Source: an uncultured Collinsella sp. (GTDB taxonomy: Bacteria; Actinomycetota; Coriobacteriia; Coriobacteriales; Coriobacteriaceae). Taken from it: a stretch of 19,639 nt of DNA. The translations under genes were made by a program, and so were the position numbers. Under the pieces are notes generated by a model. That model made no database searches. It was not told the DNA's origin and saw only the letters and a list, made by a program, of their open reading frames with translations. Below, in pieces: positions 1 to 7,525 of the stretch (positions are counted from its first letter, which is position 1; each line of letters begins with the position of its first letter). The stretch lies in the NCBI GenBank assembly GCA_958413765.1, contig CATYVH010000035.1, forward strand, positions 1 to 19,639, given 5' to 3'.

Positions 1-23
1 CGGATTTTCCCCGCAAGCACTCT

Positions 24-36
24 AGTATGCTAAAGT
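24..36 (+). promoter_or_regulatory. possible extended -10 promoter of the his cluster
   Basis: TGCTAAAGT at 28-36 fits an extended -10 (TG-n-hexamer) with four of six hexamer bases. No convincing -35 is visible at the usual distance, which is tolerable for an extended -10. The same TGCTA core occurs before the LarC-like gene and the FtsB-like gene. The upstream end of the region is cut by the window edge, so this is only a suggestion. Confidence 0.3.
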
Positions 37-40
37 ACCC

Positions 41-70
41 AGAAGACCGGCGGAGCTATGCCGGTCTTCT
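41..70 (+). promoter_or_regulatory. leader hairpin upstream of hisZG
   Basis: A perfect 11-bp inverted repeat (AGAAGACCGGC at 41-51 and its complement at 60-70) encloses an 8-base loop, 36 bases before the hisZG start codon. No T-run follows, so it is not a standard intrinsic terminator. If transcription starts near 40 it would lie at the very 5' end of the his mRNA, where it could stabilise the transcript or take part in control. No T-box sequence and no His-codon-rich leader peptide accompany it. Confidence 0.5.
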
Positions 71-106
71 GCTCTATATGAAACGCAGCATGAGGAGGCT
101 CACCAG

Positions 107-1822
107 ATGACGGCCACACCGTGGGGATTCCGGGACATATTGCCCGAGGAGGCTCAGGCGCGCGAGGAGATCGCATATACGGTGAAGGGCTGCTTTAGGG
201 AGCATCATTACCTGCCGGTCGAGACGCCACTGCTCGAGGACAAGGGTTCGCTCGAGGAGGGCGGGCGCATTGCGGACACGCCGTTTAAGCTCTTTGACGA
301 TGATGGCCGCCTGCTGGTGGTCCGTCCCGACAACACACTGCCGATCGTTCGCCTGGTTTCGACTCGCATGCGCGCGGCCGATCTGCCGCTGCGCCTGCGC
401 TACGAGGCGCCGGTGGTCCGCGAGTGCCAGCGCAATGCCGGTGGCTCGCGTCAGTTTACACAGCTGGGCTTTGAGCTTATCGGCGCGGGCGACACCGCGG
501 GCGATGTCGAGATTGTCTCACTGGTCGCCGAGGCCGTGCGCAAGCTGGCACTTCCCGGTGCGCGCATTATCGCAGGTAGCGTGCGTCCGTTTAAGGAGCT
601 GCTCGCGGCATGCGAGGATCGCGAGCTGGCCGCCGAGGCCCTGTGCTGCGTGCACGCCAACGACTTTGTGGGCCTCGATGCCCGCGTGGCGGCAAGTGCG
701 GAGTCCGATGCCGTCAAGGCCGCCATTAGCGAGCTGCCGCGTCTGCACGGCGGTGCCGAGGTACTCGACCGCGTGGACGCGCTGCTGGAGGCGGCGGGCA
801 TTGTCGCGCCGCTTACGCGCGAGCTGCGTGCCCTGGTCGAGGGCCTGGCCCCCGAGGAGGCCCAGGTGCTGTCGTTCGACTTCTCTATCATGAACTCTTT
901 CGATTACTACACAGGCCTGGTCTTTAAGGCCTATGCCGGCGGACTGCCCGATCCGGTCGGTTCGGGCGGACGCTACGATTCCATTTTTACCGGCGCATTT
1001 GGCGACGGCATCGAAGTGCCGGCGGCGGGCTTCGCCTTTTCGCTCGAGCGTCTGGAGGCCGCGCGCACCTCGGCCGAGGATGCCGCTTCCGATGGCGATC
1101 ACGCCGCGGGCCGTGGCGCCGAGGGTCCGCTGCGCATTGCCGTGCCCAAGGGCTCGCTCAAGGCCGACACGCTCGACGTGCTTGAGTCCGCGGGCTTGGA
1201 TGTCTCTGAGCTGCGCGATCCCGGTCGTCATCTCATCGTGCGCGGTCGCGACACGCGTGCCGGCGAGGGCGCGGTCGGCGATATCGAGTTTGTCATCGTG
1301 CGTCCCAGCGATGCGCCCGCCTTTGTGGGCTGCGGCGGCGCCGACTGCGGCATCTGCGGTTGGGACTCGCTTATCGAGGCCGACCTCAACCTGCTGCAGC
1401 TGGTCGATCTGGGCTACGGCCTGTGCACGTTTATCGAGGCGGAGCCTGCATGGCGCGCCGGCCAGGCCGAGCGCAACTACGCCCGCCGCGGGTCGCTTCG
1501 TGTGGCCACCAAGTACCCGCGCATCGCGAGTGCCTGGTATGCCGAGCGCGGCGTGAATGCCGATATCGTCTCGCTGCACGGTAACATCGAGCTGGGCCCC
1601 ATCGTCGGCATGACCGATCGCATCGTGGACGTTACCGCCACGGGTGCCACGCTACGCGACAACGACCTGGTTATTACTGGTCGCATTATGGACTGCACGG
1701 CCCGCTTCTTTGTCAACCCGGGTGCCGCTCGCCTGGATCCGCGCGTGCGCAACCTGGCAGATCGCCTGGCCGCGGCCGTGAAGGACAAGCATTTTGAGCC
1801 CGTCGCGGGCTCGGCACAATAG
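107..1822 (+). CDS. hisG: HisZ-HisG fusion, ATP phosphoribosyltransferase (571 aa)
   Basis: Catalyses the first committed step of histidine synthesis, joining ATP and PRPP to phosphoribosyl-ATP in the cytoplasm. Residues 1-320 are a HisZ/HisRS-like regulatory domain: GFRDILP near 7, RPDNT at 73-77, QFTQLG at 116-121, DYYTG at 266-270 and GGRYD at 287-291, without an anticodon-binding domain. Residues 321-340 form an Ala/Asp/Gly linker. Residues 341-571 are a short-form HisG: AVPKGS at 345, the CGICGWDSL region at 414, RVATKYP at 465 and a PRPP-binding loop around 507-519. Short HisG normally works with HisZ encoded as a separate gene; here both lie in one uninterrupted frame. The start is set by GAGGAGG at 92-98, eight bases before ATG. 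It is the first gene of the his cluster. Both domain assignments are secure; the functional effect of the fusion is inference. Confidence 0.95.
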   Translation: MTATPWGFRDILPEEAQAREEIAYTVKGCFREHHYLPVETPLLEDKGSLEEGGRIADTPFKLFDDDGRLLVVRPDNTLPIVRLVSTRMRAADLPLRLRYEAPVVRECQRNAGGSRQFTQLGFELIGAGDTAGDVEIVSLVAEAVRKLALPGARIIAGSVRPFKELLAACEDRELAAEALCCVHANDFVGLDARVAASAESDAVKAAISELPRLHGGAEVLDRVDALLEAAGIVAPLTRELRALVEGLAPEEAQVLSFDFSIMNSFDYYTGLVFKAYAGGLPDPVGSGGRYDSIFTGAFGDGIEVPAAGFAFSLERLEAARTSAEDAASDGDHAAGRGAEGPLRIAVPKGSLKADTLDVLESAGLDVSELRDPGRHLIVRGRDTRAGEGAVGDIEFVIVRPSDAPAFVGCGGADCGICGWDSLIEADLNLLQLVDLGYGLCTFIEAEPAWRAGQAERNYARRGSLRVATKYPRIASAWYAERGVNADIVSLHGNIELGPIVGMTDRIVDVTATGATLRDNDLVITGRIMDCTARFFVNPGAARLDPRVRNLADRLAAAVKDKHFEPVAGSAQ

Positions 1823-1858
1823 CGCGAGCACGCACGGGCGTCCCAACGTCTGGGCTGC

Positions 1859-1895
1859 GGGCCGATTGGCGCCGCCGCCCGGCCTCTCGTTTTTT
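1859..1895 (+). terminator. weak terminator-like hairpin between hisZG and hisD
   Basis: A 6-bp GC-rich stem (GGGCCG at 1859-1864 with CGGCCT at 1880-1885, including one G-U pair) is followed after four bases by six T residues at 1890-1895. The stem is short and the loop is 15 bases, so any termination would be partial. The 106-base gap is long compared with the other junctions in this cluster. Confidence 0.3.
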
Positions 1896-1928
1896 CAAAC
1901 GCAACCTCGACCGATAGGGGATACCGAT

Positions 1929-3365
1929 ATGAAGACCATCAAGCTTGCTCCCGGTGAGCGCCTCGTTACCAACCAGCTCAACCGCAAGGGCGTGCTGCCG
2001 CAAAACATCGTCGACGCCGCCCGCGATATCGTGGCCAACGTGCGCGCCAACGGCGATGCCGCAGTGCGCGATTACTGTCAGCGCTTTGACGGTGTTGAGC
2101 TGCAGAGCTTCCGCCTGCCGCAGGAGCAGATCGATGCCGCGCTCGAAGACCTCGACCCCGCGTTTGTCGCGGCGCTCGAGAAGGCCGCGCGCCAGATTCG
2201 CGAGTTTCACCAGCGCGAGGTCGAGCAGAGCTGGTTTACCACGCGCGCAGATGGCACGATGCTCGGCGTTAAGGTGACCCCGCTCGCGGCGGCCGGCATC
2301 TACGTGCCGGGCGGTCGCGCGCAATATCCCTCCACGGTGCTCATGAATGCCATTCCCGCCAAGGTTGCCGGCGTCAAGCGCGTGGTCATGGTGACTCCTC
2401 CGCAAAAAGATGGCCTGATCAGCCCCTATACGCTTGCGGCTGCCAAGCTCGGCGGCGTGGACGAGATCTATATGGTGGGCGGCGCTCAGGCCGTGGCCGC
2501 GCTGGCGTACGGCACCGAGACCATTCCGCGCGTCGACAAGATCACCGGCCCGGGCAACGCCTTTGTCGCCGCGGCCAAGCAGATTGTCTCGGGCGACGTG
2601 GGAATCGACATGGTCGCTGGCCCTTCCGAGGTCTGCGTACTTGCCGATGCCACGGCCAAGCCCATGGTGGTCGCGGCCGACCTGATGGCCCAGGCCGAGC
2701 ACGATCCGCTGGCAGCCTGCTATCTGGTGACCTGCGACGAGCAGTTTGCGCGCGAGGTCGAGGCTGGTATCGACATTCTGGTAGCGCAGTCCCCGCGTGC
2801 CGAGATCACACGCGCCTCGCTCGATAACGAAGGCACCATCGTGGTGGCCGCCGACATGGCTGCCGCCGTCGAGGCCGTGAACACCGTGGCGCCCGAGCAC
2901 CTTGAGCTGCACTGCAAGGACGCGATGGGCCTGCTCGGCGGCATTCGCAACGCCGGCGCCATCTTTGTGGGCGCCTGGAGCTCCGAGCCGCTCGGCGATT
3001 ATGTTGCCGGCCCCAACCACACGCTGCCGACCGGCGGCACGGCCATGTTCTCCAACCCGCTTTCGGTCGAAGAGTTCGTTAAGCGCTCGAGCGTCATTTG
3101 CTATACGCCCGAGGGCCTGCTCTCCGACGCTCCCGCCACACAGCGTCTGGCCGAGGCCGAGGGCCTGTGGGCGCACGCGCTATCCGCCGCCCTGCGTCGC
3201 CGTGTGCTGGAGCAGGGCGAGGATGCCGTGAGTGCCGAGTCTCTGGCCGCGGCCGACCTGACCAAGGTCGCTTGGCCGGGTGACGCCGTGGCGACGGTTG
3301 CCGAGGGCGTTGACCTGGCGGCTGCGGGCGCGGATGGCGTTGGCGCGACCGGCGAGGAGGCCTAA
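1929..3365 (+). CDS. hisD: histidinol dehydrogenase HisD (478 aa)
   Basis: Performs the last two oxidations, L-histidinol to L-histidine, using two NAD+ and a zinc ion. Family motifs are clear: GIYVPGGRA near 123, the GPGN...AAK region near 208, GPSE at 231, zinc-ligand candidates Gln255 and His258 in MAQAEHDP, catalytic Glu323-His324 in APEHLE, and Asp357 and His364 in GDYVAGPNHTLPT. The body ends near residue 432; about 45 Ala/Gly-rich residues follow, making it longer than the usual 420-440, with no recognisable domain. I chose the ATG at 1929 because homology starts there and AGGGG lies before it; the frame stays open upstream to 1794 but that part overlaps hisZG. hisC begins one base after its stop. 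Confidence 0.96.
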   Translation: MKTIKLAPGERLVTNQLNRKGVLPQNIVDAARDIVANVRANGDAAVRDYCQRFDGVELQSFRLPQEQIDAALEDLDPAFVAALEKAARQIREFHQREVEQSWFTTRADGTMLGVKVTPLAAAGIYVPGGRAQYPSTVLMNAIPAKVAGVKRVVMVTPPQKDGLISPYTLAAAKLGGVDEIYMVGGAQAVAALAYGTETIPRVDKITGPGNAFVAAAKQIVSGDVGIDMVAGPSEVCVLADATAKPMVVAADLMAQAEHDPLAACYLVTCDEQFAREVEAGIDILVAQSPRAEITRASLDNEGTIVVAADMAAAVEAVNTVAPEHLELHCKDAMGLLGGIRNAGAIFVGAWSSEPLGDYVAGPNHTLPTGGTAMFSNPLSVEEFVKRSSVICYTPEGLLSDAPATQRLAEAEGLWAHALSAALRRRVLEQGEDAVSAESLAAADLTKVAWPGDAVATVAEGVDLAAAGADGVGATGEEA

Positions 3366-3366
3366 C

Positions 3367-4482
3367 ATGGCCGAACTCACGCCGCGCATGAAGGAGCTCG
3401 TCCAGCCCTACCTGGCCGGCATTGAGCCCTATGATCCCAACTTTACGCCCACGCGCATCAACCTTTCGGCCAACGAGAACACCTATCCCGTGCCGGCCGG
3501 CGTGCGCGAGGCGATTGATGCAGCCCTGGCTGCCACGCCGCTCAACCGTTATCCCGACCCCATGTCCAACGACCTGCGCGATGAGCTTGCTGCTTGGCAT
3601 GGCGTGACGCGCGAGAATATCTGCGTGGGCAACGGCGGTGACGAGCTGCTCTATAACTACTTGCTGGCGTTTGGCGGCGCGGGGCGGACCCTGCTCAACT
3701 GCCCGCCGTGCTTTAGCGAGTATGCGTTCTTTGCGTCGCTGTGCCAGACCGAGGTGCGCGACGTGTGGCGCGACCCGGCGACCTTTGAGCTCGACCAGGC
3801 GGCGGTGCTTGCGGCGGCTCCCGAGTGCAATCTGGCGATCGTGACCTCGCCCAATAATCCCACGGGTGACGTGGCGCCGCTCGACTTTGTTGCGGCTCTG
3901 TGCGATGCCTGCCCCGGCATGGTGATGGTCGACGAGGCCTACGTGGAGTTTGCCGACGATTCGTTTGGCGCGGCCACCACGGCGCAGGGGCTTATCGCCG
4001 AGCATCCCAACCTGGCGATTCTGCATACACTGTCCAAGGCGTTCGGCGCCGCCGGCACGCGCCTGGGCTATGTGATCGCGGCGCCCGAGGTCATCGACGT
4101 GTTCGCGGCGATTCGCCAGATCTATTCGGTCAACGTGTTGAGCCAGGCGGCGGCGCTTGCCTGCGTGCGTGCCCGCGATGCGTACGCGCCCGTGGTGGCA
4201 CAGGTCGCATCCGAGCGCGAGCGCGAGCTGTGCGCCCTACGCGCAATGGCTGCCGAGGGCCTGCCCGTGGAGGTATGGCCGAGCGCGGCGAATTTTGTGC
4301 TCGCGCGCACGCCGCATGCCACGCGCGTGCGCGAGCGTCTGCGCGACGAGTATTCAATTTTGGTGCGCGACTTTAGCTACGCGCCGGGGCTCGCGGACTG
4401 CCTGCGCATTACCGTGGGCACCCCGCAGGAAAACGACGAGGTGCTGGCCGCGTTTGCCGCGCTGGTGAAGGAGGAGATGTAG
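3367..4482 (+). CDS. hisC: histidinol-phosphate aminotransferase HisC (371 aa)
   Basis: PLP-dependent class I/II aminotransferase that converts imidazole acetol phosphate and glutamate into histidinol phosphate. Visible features: NLSANENTYP near 32-41, GNGGDELL at 88-95 binding the PLP phosphate, SPNNPTG at 161-167, VDEAY at 188-192, and the Schiff-base lysine Lys224 in TLSKAFGAAGTRLGY. Length is typical. ATG at 3367 lies one base after the hisD stop and behind GAGGAGG, which overlaps the end of hisD, so the two are probably translationally coupled. Its TAG is immediately followed by the hisB ATG. Other class I aminotransferases look similar, but the motifs and the his context make HisC secure. 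Confidence 0.95.
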   Translation: MAELTPRMKELVQPYLAGIEPYDPNFTPTRINLSANENTYPVPAGVREAIDAALAATPLNRYPDPMSNDLRDELAAWHGVTRENICVGNGGDELLYNYLLAFGGAGRTLLNCPPCFSEYAFFASLCQTEVRDVWRDPATFELDQAAVLAAAPECNLAIVTSPNNPTGDVAPLDFVAALCDACPGMVMVDEAYVEFADDSFGAATTAQGLIAEHPNLAILHTLSKAFGAAGTRLGYVIAAPEVIDVFAAIRQIYSVNVLSQAAALACVRARDAYAPVVAQVASERERELCALRAMAAEGLPVEVWPSAANFVLARTPHATRVRERLRDEYSILVRDFSYAPGLADCLRITVGTPQENDEVLAAFAALVKEEM

Positions 4483-5070
4483 ATGGACCGCTATGCCGAG
4501 GTAACCCGCAAGACGGGCGAGACCGACATTGTCGTCAAGCTCGACCTGGATGGATCCGGTGTGTGCGATATCTCGACCGGCGTACCGTTTTTCGACCACA
4601 TGCTCAACGCCTTTGGCCGTCATGGCCTGTTCGATCTGACGGTGCACGCGGTGGGCGACGTGGAGGTCGATGCGCACCACACCGTCGAGGACACGGGTAT
4701 TGTGCTGGGCGAGGCGTTTTGCCAGGCTCTGGGCGACAAGGCGGGCATTACACGCTTTGCCGACGCGGCGATCGCCATGGACGAGACGCTTGTGATGGCT
4801 GCTGTTGATATTTCGGGCCGCGGGCAGGCCTACTGCGAGCTGCCCGTGCCGACCGAGCGCGTGGGCAGCTTCGATACTGAGCTAGCCGTCGAGTTCTTCT
4901 ATGCCTTCGCGCGTGACGCCAAGCTCACGCTGCACGTGCGCGAGCTGGCGGGCGGCAACTCGCACCACATTATCGAAGCCGCCTTTAAGGCCGTTGGTCG
5001 CACGATGCGCCGCGCCTGCGAGCTCGATCCCCGCGTGCAGGGCATCCCCAGCACCAAGGGCTCACTGTAA
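4483..5070 (+). CDS. hisB: imidazoleglycerol-phosphate dehydratase HisB (195 aa)
   Basis: Dehydrates imidazole glycerol phosphate to imidazole acetol phosphate. It is the monofunctional form, without the N-terminal HAD phosphatase domain found in enterobacterial HisB, which agrees with a separate PHP phosphatase further along. Metal-binding signatures are present twice: DAHHTVED with His65, His66 and Glu69, and NSHHIIEAAFKA with His161, His162 and Glu165. FDHML at 37-41 and the C-terminal STKGSL are also typical. It starts directly after the hisC stop, behind GGAGGAGA. A strong terminator-like hairpin begins 13 bases after its stop. Confidence 0.96.
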   Translation: MDRYAEVTRKTGETDIVVKLDLDGSGVCDISTGVPFFDHMLNAFGRHGLFDLTVHAVGDVEVDAHHTVEDTGIVLGEAFCQALGDKAGITRFADAAIAMDETLVMAAVDISGRGQAYCELPVPTERVGSFDTELAVEFFYAFARDAKLTLHVRELAGGNSHHIIEAAFKAVGRTMRRACELDPRVQGIPSTKGSL

Positions 5071-5083
5071 CCGCCGCAAGGGT

Positions 5084-5125
5084 AAAACCACCACGAAGGC
5101 GCCTGTCCCCTTTGTGGTGGTTTTT
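5084..5125 (+). terminator. intrinsic-terminator hairpin between hisB and hisH
   Basis: The arms 5084-5099 and 5109-5124 form a 16-bp stem with a single G-U pair, around a 9-base loop. The 5' arm begins AAAACCACCAC and the 3' arm ends GTGGTGGTTTT, followed by one more T, giving the A-tract / GC stem / T-tract layout of a bidirectional Rho-independent terminator. It lies inside the his cluster, 13 bases after the hisB stop and 25 bases before the hisH start. It may attenuate expression of the distal genes. Confidence 0.8.
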
Positions 5126-5149
5126 GACAAGATGAGGAGGAGGGGTCGC

Positions 5150-5851
5150 GTGGGCGAACCGAAGATCGTGGTGGTCGACTACCGCAAGGGCAACTTGTCG
5201 AGCGTCGTGCGCGGGCTTGCGCGCGCCGGTGCCGCCGCTTGCACGTCGGACGATCCGGAACAGATCCGCAACGCCGACGGCCTGGTTATCCCGGGCGTGG
5301 GCGCGTTCTACGACGCGATCGCCTTTATGCGCCAGAGCGGCGAGGAGGCCGCCGTGCTCGATGCCGTTGCCGCCGGAACTCCGCTGCTCGGCATCTGCCT
5401 GGGTCTTCAGCTCTTTTTTGAGCGCGGCAACGAGGGCGTGCCTGCGGACGAGGGCGTGGTCGCGGATGGCGGCACCCCCGAGCAGGCTGGCGGCCCCTGG
5501 GTCGATGGCCTGGGCATTATGCGCGGCTCGTGCACGCGCTTGGAGTCGAGTCGCCTGAAGGTGCCGCACGTGGGCTGGGACCAGGTGCATATGACGCCCG
5601 CCGGTGCGGCCGATCCGCTGCTCGCCGGTTTTGCCGAGGGCGCCAACATGTACTTTACCCACAGCTACGCGGTGGCAGGCGATGCCGATGCCGCCGATGT
5701 GCTGGCGCGCACGCACTATACGCGGAGCTTTCCGTGCATCGTGCGCCACGGCAACGTGTGGGGCTGCCAGTTCCATCCCGAGAAATCCTCGGCGCTGGGA
5801 CAGCGCATCCTTAAGAACTTTGTCAACATCGTCGAGGAGGCCGGCCGATGA
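5150..5851 (+). CDS. hisH: imidazole glycerol phosphate synthase glutaminase subunit HisH (233 aa)
   Basis: Class I glutamine amidotransferase that releases ammonia from glutamine and channels it to HisF. The triad is visible: nucleophile Cys83 in GICLGLQLFFE, and His209 and Glu211 in CQFHPEKS. IPGVGAF at 48-53 and KVPHVGWD at 137-144 are also typical. At 233 residues it is longer than usual (about 200-215); residues 94-116 are a Gly/Ala/Glu-rich insertion after the nucleophile strand. The start is taken as GTG at 5150, behind the purine-rich GAGGAGGAGG at 5131-5144; an in-frame ATG at 5132 would put that ribosome site inside the gene. Its stop overlaps the hisA ATG by four bases. Confidence 0.93.
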   Translation: MGEPKIVVVDYRKGNLSSVVRGLARAGAAACTSDDPEQIRNADGLVIPGVGAFYDAIAFMRQSGEEAAVLDAVAAGTPLLGICLGLQLFFERGNEGVPADEGVVADGGTPEQAGGPWVDGLGIMRGSCTRLESSRLKVPHVGWDQVHMTPAGAADPLLAGFAEGANMYFTHSYAVAGDADAADVLARTHYTRSFPCIVRHGNVWGCQFHPEKSSALGQRILKNFVNIVEEAGR

Positions 5852-6591
5852 TCCTGTTTCCCGCAATCGATCTGATCGGTGGCAAGGTCGTGCGCCTGGA
5901 GCGCGGCGACCGCATCCGCTGCAAGGTATATTCCGACGACCCCGTCGCCGTCGCCCGCTCGTTTGCCGAGCAGGGCGCGAACTGGGTGCATGTCGTCGAC
6001 CTGTCCGCTGCCTTTGGCGAGGACGAGGACGCGTGCGCTGCCAACTCGGCGGCGATTAAGGCTATCTGCGGCGTCGACGGCCTGTCCGTGGACGTGGGCG
6101 GCGGTGTCCGCTCGCTCGCGCGCATCGACGAGCTGGCCGGCTACGGTGCACGCCGCATCGCACTGGGCACCGTGCTGGTGACTGAGCCGGGTTTTGCCGA
6201 GGTGGCAGCCCAAGGCTTTGGCGAGCTGTTGGTGGCAGATATTGCCGCGCGCGACGGTCAGGTCAAGGTGAATGGCTGGCGCGACGGCGCGGGCGTGGCG
6301 CTCGACGATGCCGTGGCGCAGCTTTCCGAGCTGGGCTTTAAGCATCTGGTGTATACCGACATCGCGCGCGATGGCATGCAGACGGGCATCGATGTGGCGG
6401 CGTATCGCCATGTGGCCGAGGTCGCGGGATTTCCTGTCGTGGCTTCGGGCGGCATCTCGACGCTCGACGACATCCGCGCGCTCGCCGCGGTGGGCGAGGG
6501 CGCGATTGAAGGTGCCATCACCGGCCGTGCGCTCTACGAGGGCAACTTTACGCTGGTACAGGCGTTGGCCGCCGCCCGAGGGGAGGAGTAG
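5848..6591 (+). CDS. hisA: ProFAR isomerase HisA (247 aa)
   Basis: TIM-barrel isomerase that opens the aminoaldose ring of ProFAR to give PRFAR (an Amadori rearrangement). The acid/base pair is Asp8 (in FPAIDL) and Asp131 (in VADIAARDG). Phosphate-binding loops appear as VGGGVRS at 83-89 and ASGGIS at 199-204, and TDIARDGMQTG at 170-180 is the HisA signature that separates it from HisF. Some actinobacteria use a bifunctional PriA; since no trpF lies in this window, sequence alone does not exclude PRA isomerase activity. ATG overlaps the hisH stop (ATGA); hisF follows after three bases. Confidence 0.94.
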   Translation: MILFPAIDLIGGKVVRLERGDRIRCKVYSDDPVAVARSFAEQGANWVHVVDLSAAFGEDEDACAANSAAIKAICGVDGLSVDVGGGVRSLARIDELAGYGARRIALGTVLVTEPGFAEVAAQGFGELLVADIAARDGQVKVNGWRDGAGVALDDAVAQLSELGFKHLVYTDIARDGMQTGIDVAAYRHVAEVAGFPVVASGGISTLDDIRALAAVGEGAIEGAITGRALYEGNFTLVQALAAARGEE

Positions 6592-6594
6592 CCC

Positions 6595-7377
6595 ATGCTT
6601 ACCAAGCGCGTGATTCCCTGTCTAGACGTCAAGGACGGCCGTGTGGTCAAGGGCGTCAACTTTGTGAGCCTGCGCGATGCGGGCGATCCGGTGGAGCTTG
6701 CCCGTGCCTACGACCGCGAGGGTGCAGACGAGGTCGTCTTCCTGGACATTACCGCTACGAGCGACAACCACGCGACGACCATCGAGATGGCGGCGCACGC
6801 GGCCGAGGAGCTCGCTATTCCCTATACCGTGGGCGGCGGTTTCCGCGACCTGGCGGGCATGCGAACCATGGTGGCGGCCGGTGCCGACAAGGTATCGCTC
6901 AACTCTGCCGCCGTGCGTGACCCGTCGCTGATCAGCCAAGCTGCCGCGGCGTTTGGCAGCCAGGCCGTGGTCGTGGCGATCGATGCCAAGCGCGTCGGCC
7001 TGCCTGGGCAGCCGGATGCCGACAAGTGGGAGGTTTTTACCGCAGGAGGCCGCAACGCCACGGGTATCGATGCAGTGGCATGGGCCGAGGAGGCGGCTCG
7101 TCGCGGCGCCGGCGAGATTCTGCTGACCAGTATGGATCGCGACGGCACCAAGGCTGGCTTTGACCTGGCGCTCACCCGCGCCGTGGCGCGCGCGGTGCCA
7201 ATCCCCGTCATCGCGAGCGGCGGCGTGGGCACGCTCGAGCATTTTGCCGAGGGCGTGATCGAGGGCGAAGCCGACGCCGTACTGGCGGCCAGCGTCTTTC
7301 ACTTTGGAACCTTCAGCATTCGCCAGGTGAAGGAGTACATGGCCTCGCAGGGCATCCCTGTCAGGTTGGACTTCTAG
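6595..7377 (+). CDS. hisF: imidazole glycerol phosphate synthase cyclase subunit HisF (260 aa)
   Basis: TIM-barrel cyclase/lyase that uses ammonia from HisH to turn PRFAR into imidazole glycerol phosphate and AICAR. The catalytic aspartates fall at the canonical positions Asp11 (RVIPCLDVKDGRVVKG) and Asp130 (VVAIDAKR). YTVGGGFR at 77-84 and ASGGVGT, near 207-213, are the two phosphate loops, and LTSMDRDGTK is the HisF version of the sixth loop. Length matches the family. It starts three bases after the hisA stop, behind GGGGAGGAG. An imperfect palindrome lies between it and hisI. Confidence 0.96.
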   Translation: MLTKRVIPCLDVKDGRVVKGVNFVSLRDAGDPVELARAYDREGADEVVFLDITATSDNHATTIEMAAHAAEELAIPYTVGGGFRDLAGMRTMVAAGADKVSLNSAAVRDPSLISQAAAAFGSQAVVVAIDAKRVGLPGQPDADKWEVFTAGGRNATGIDAVAWAEEAARRGAGEILLTSMDRDGTKAGFDLALTRAVARAVPIPVIASGGVGTLEHFAEGVIEGEADAVLAASVFHFGTFSIRQVKEYMASQGIPVRLDF

Positions 7378-7390
7378 CGCTGCGGCTTGC

Positions 7391-7476
7391 CCAGGCACCG
7401 CATCTTGCCGCTCAAACCGTCGCTCGCGTACCAAAGTACGCGTCGCTCCTCTTTCGCGGCAACCTGCGGCACCTGG
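7391..7476. repeat. imperfect palindrome between hisF and hisI
   Basis: Two 34-base arms, 7398-7431 and 7436-7469, of equal length flank the loop CAAA. The central seven pairs are perfect (CGCGTAC at 7425-7431 with its complement at 7436-7442), the middle is poorly paired, and the outer part pairs again (CCGCA, then TTGCCGC). Outside them CCAGG at 7391-7395 faces CCTGG at 7472-7476. No T-run follows, so it resembles a REP-type intergenic element rather than a terminator. The rest of the hisF-hisI gap shows nothing else. Confidence 0.5.
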
Positions 7477-7525
7477 ACAACCCTCGCCGACCTGTGGGGC
7501 TTACTGTTATTACTTGGGAGAAATG

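Noticed and set aside
78..110. Ten-codon mini-ORF overlapping the hisZG start, as a his attenuator leader peptide
   Set aside because: It contains no histidine codons, has no ribosome site, and no terminator follows, so it does not fit his attenuation.
1713..3176. Long minus-strand open frame opposite hisD (487 codons)
   Set aside because: It is antisense to a secure hisD, has no recognisable domains, and such frames are common opposite GC-rich genes. The same holds for the frames opposite eno (15950-17383) and the transporter (12392-13543).
7505..7513. TGTTATTAC as a promoter for hisI
   Set aside because: It lies about 12 bases from the start codon, which would leave no room for the ribosome site in the transcript.
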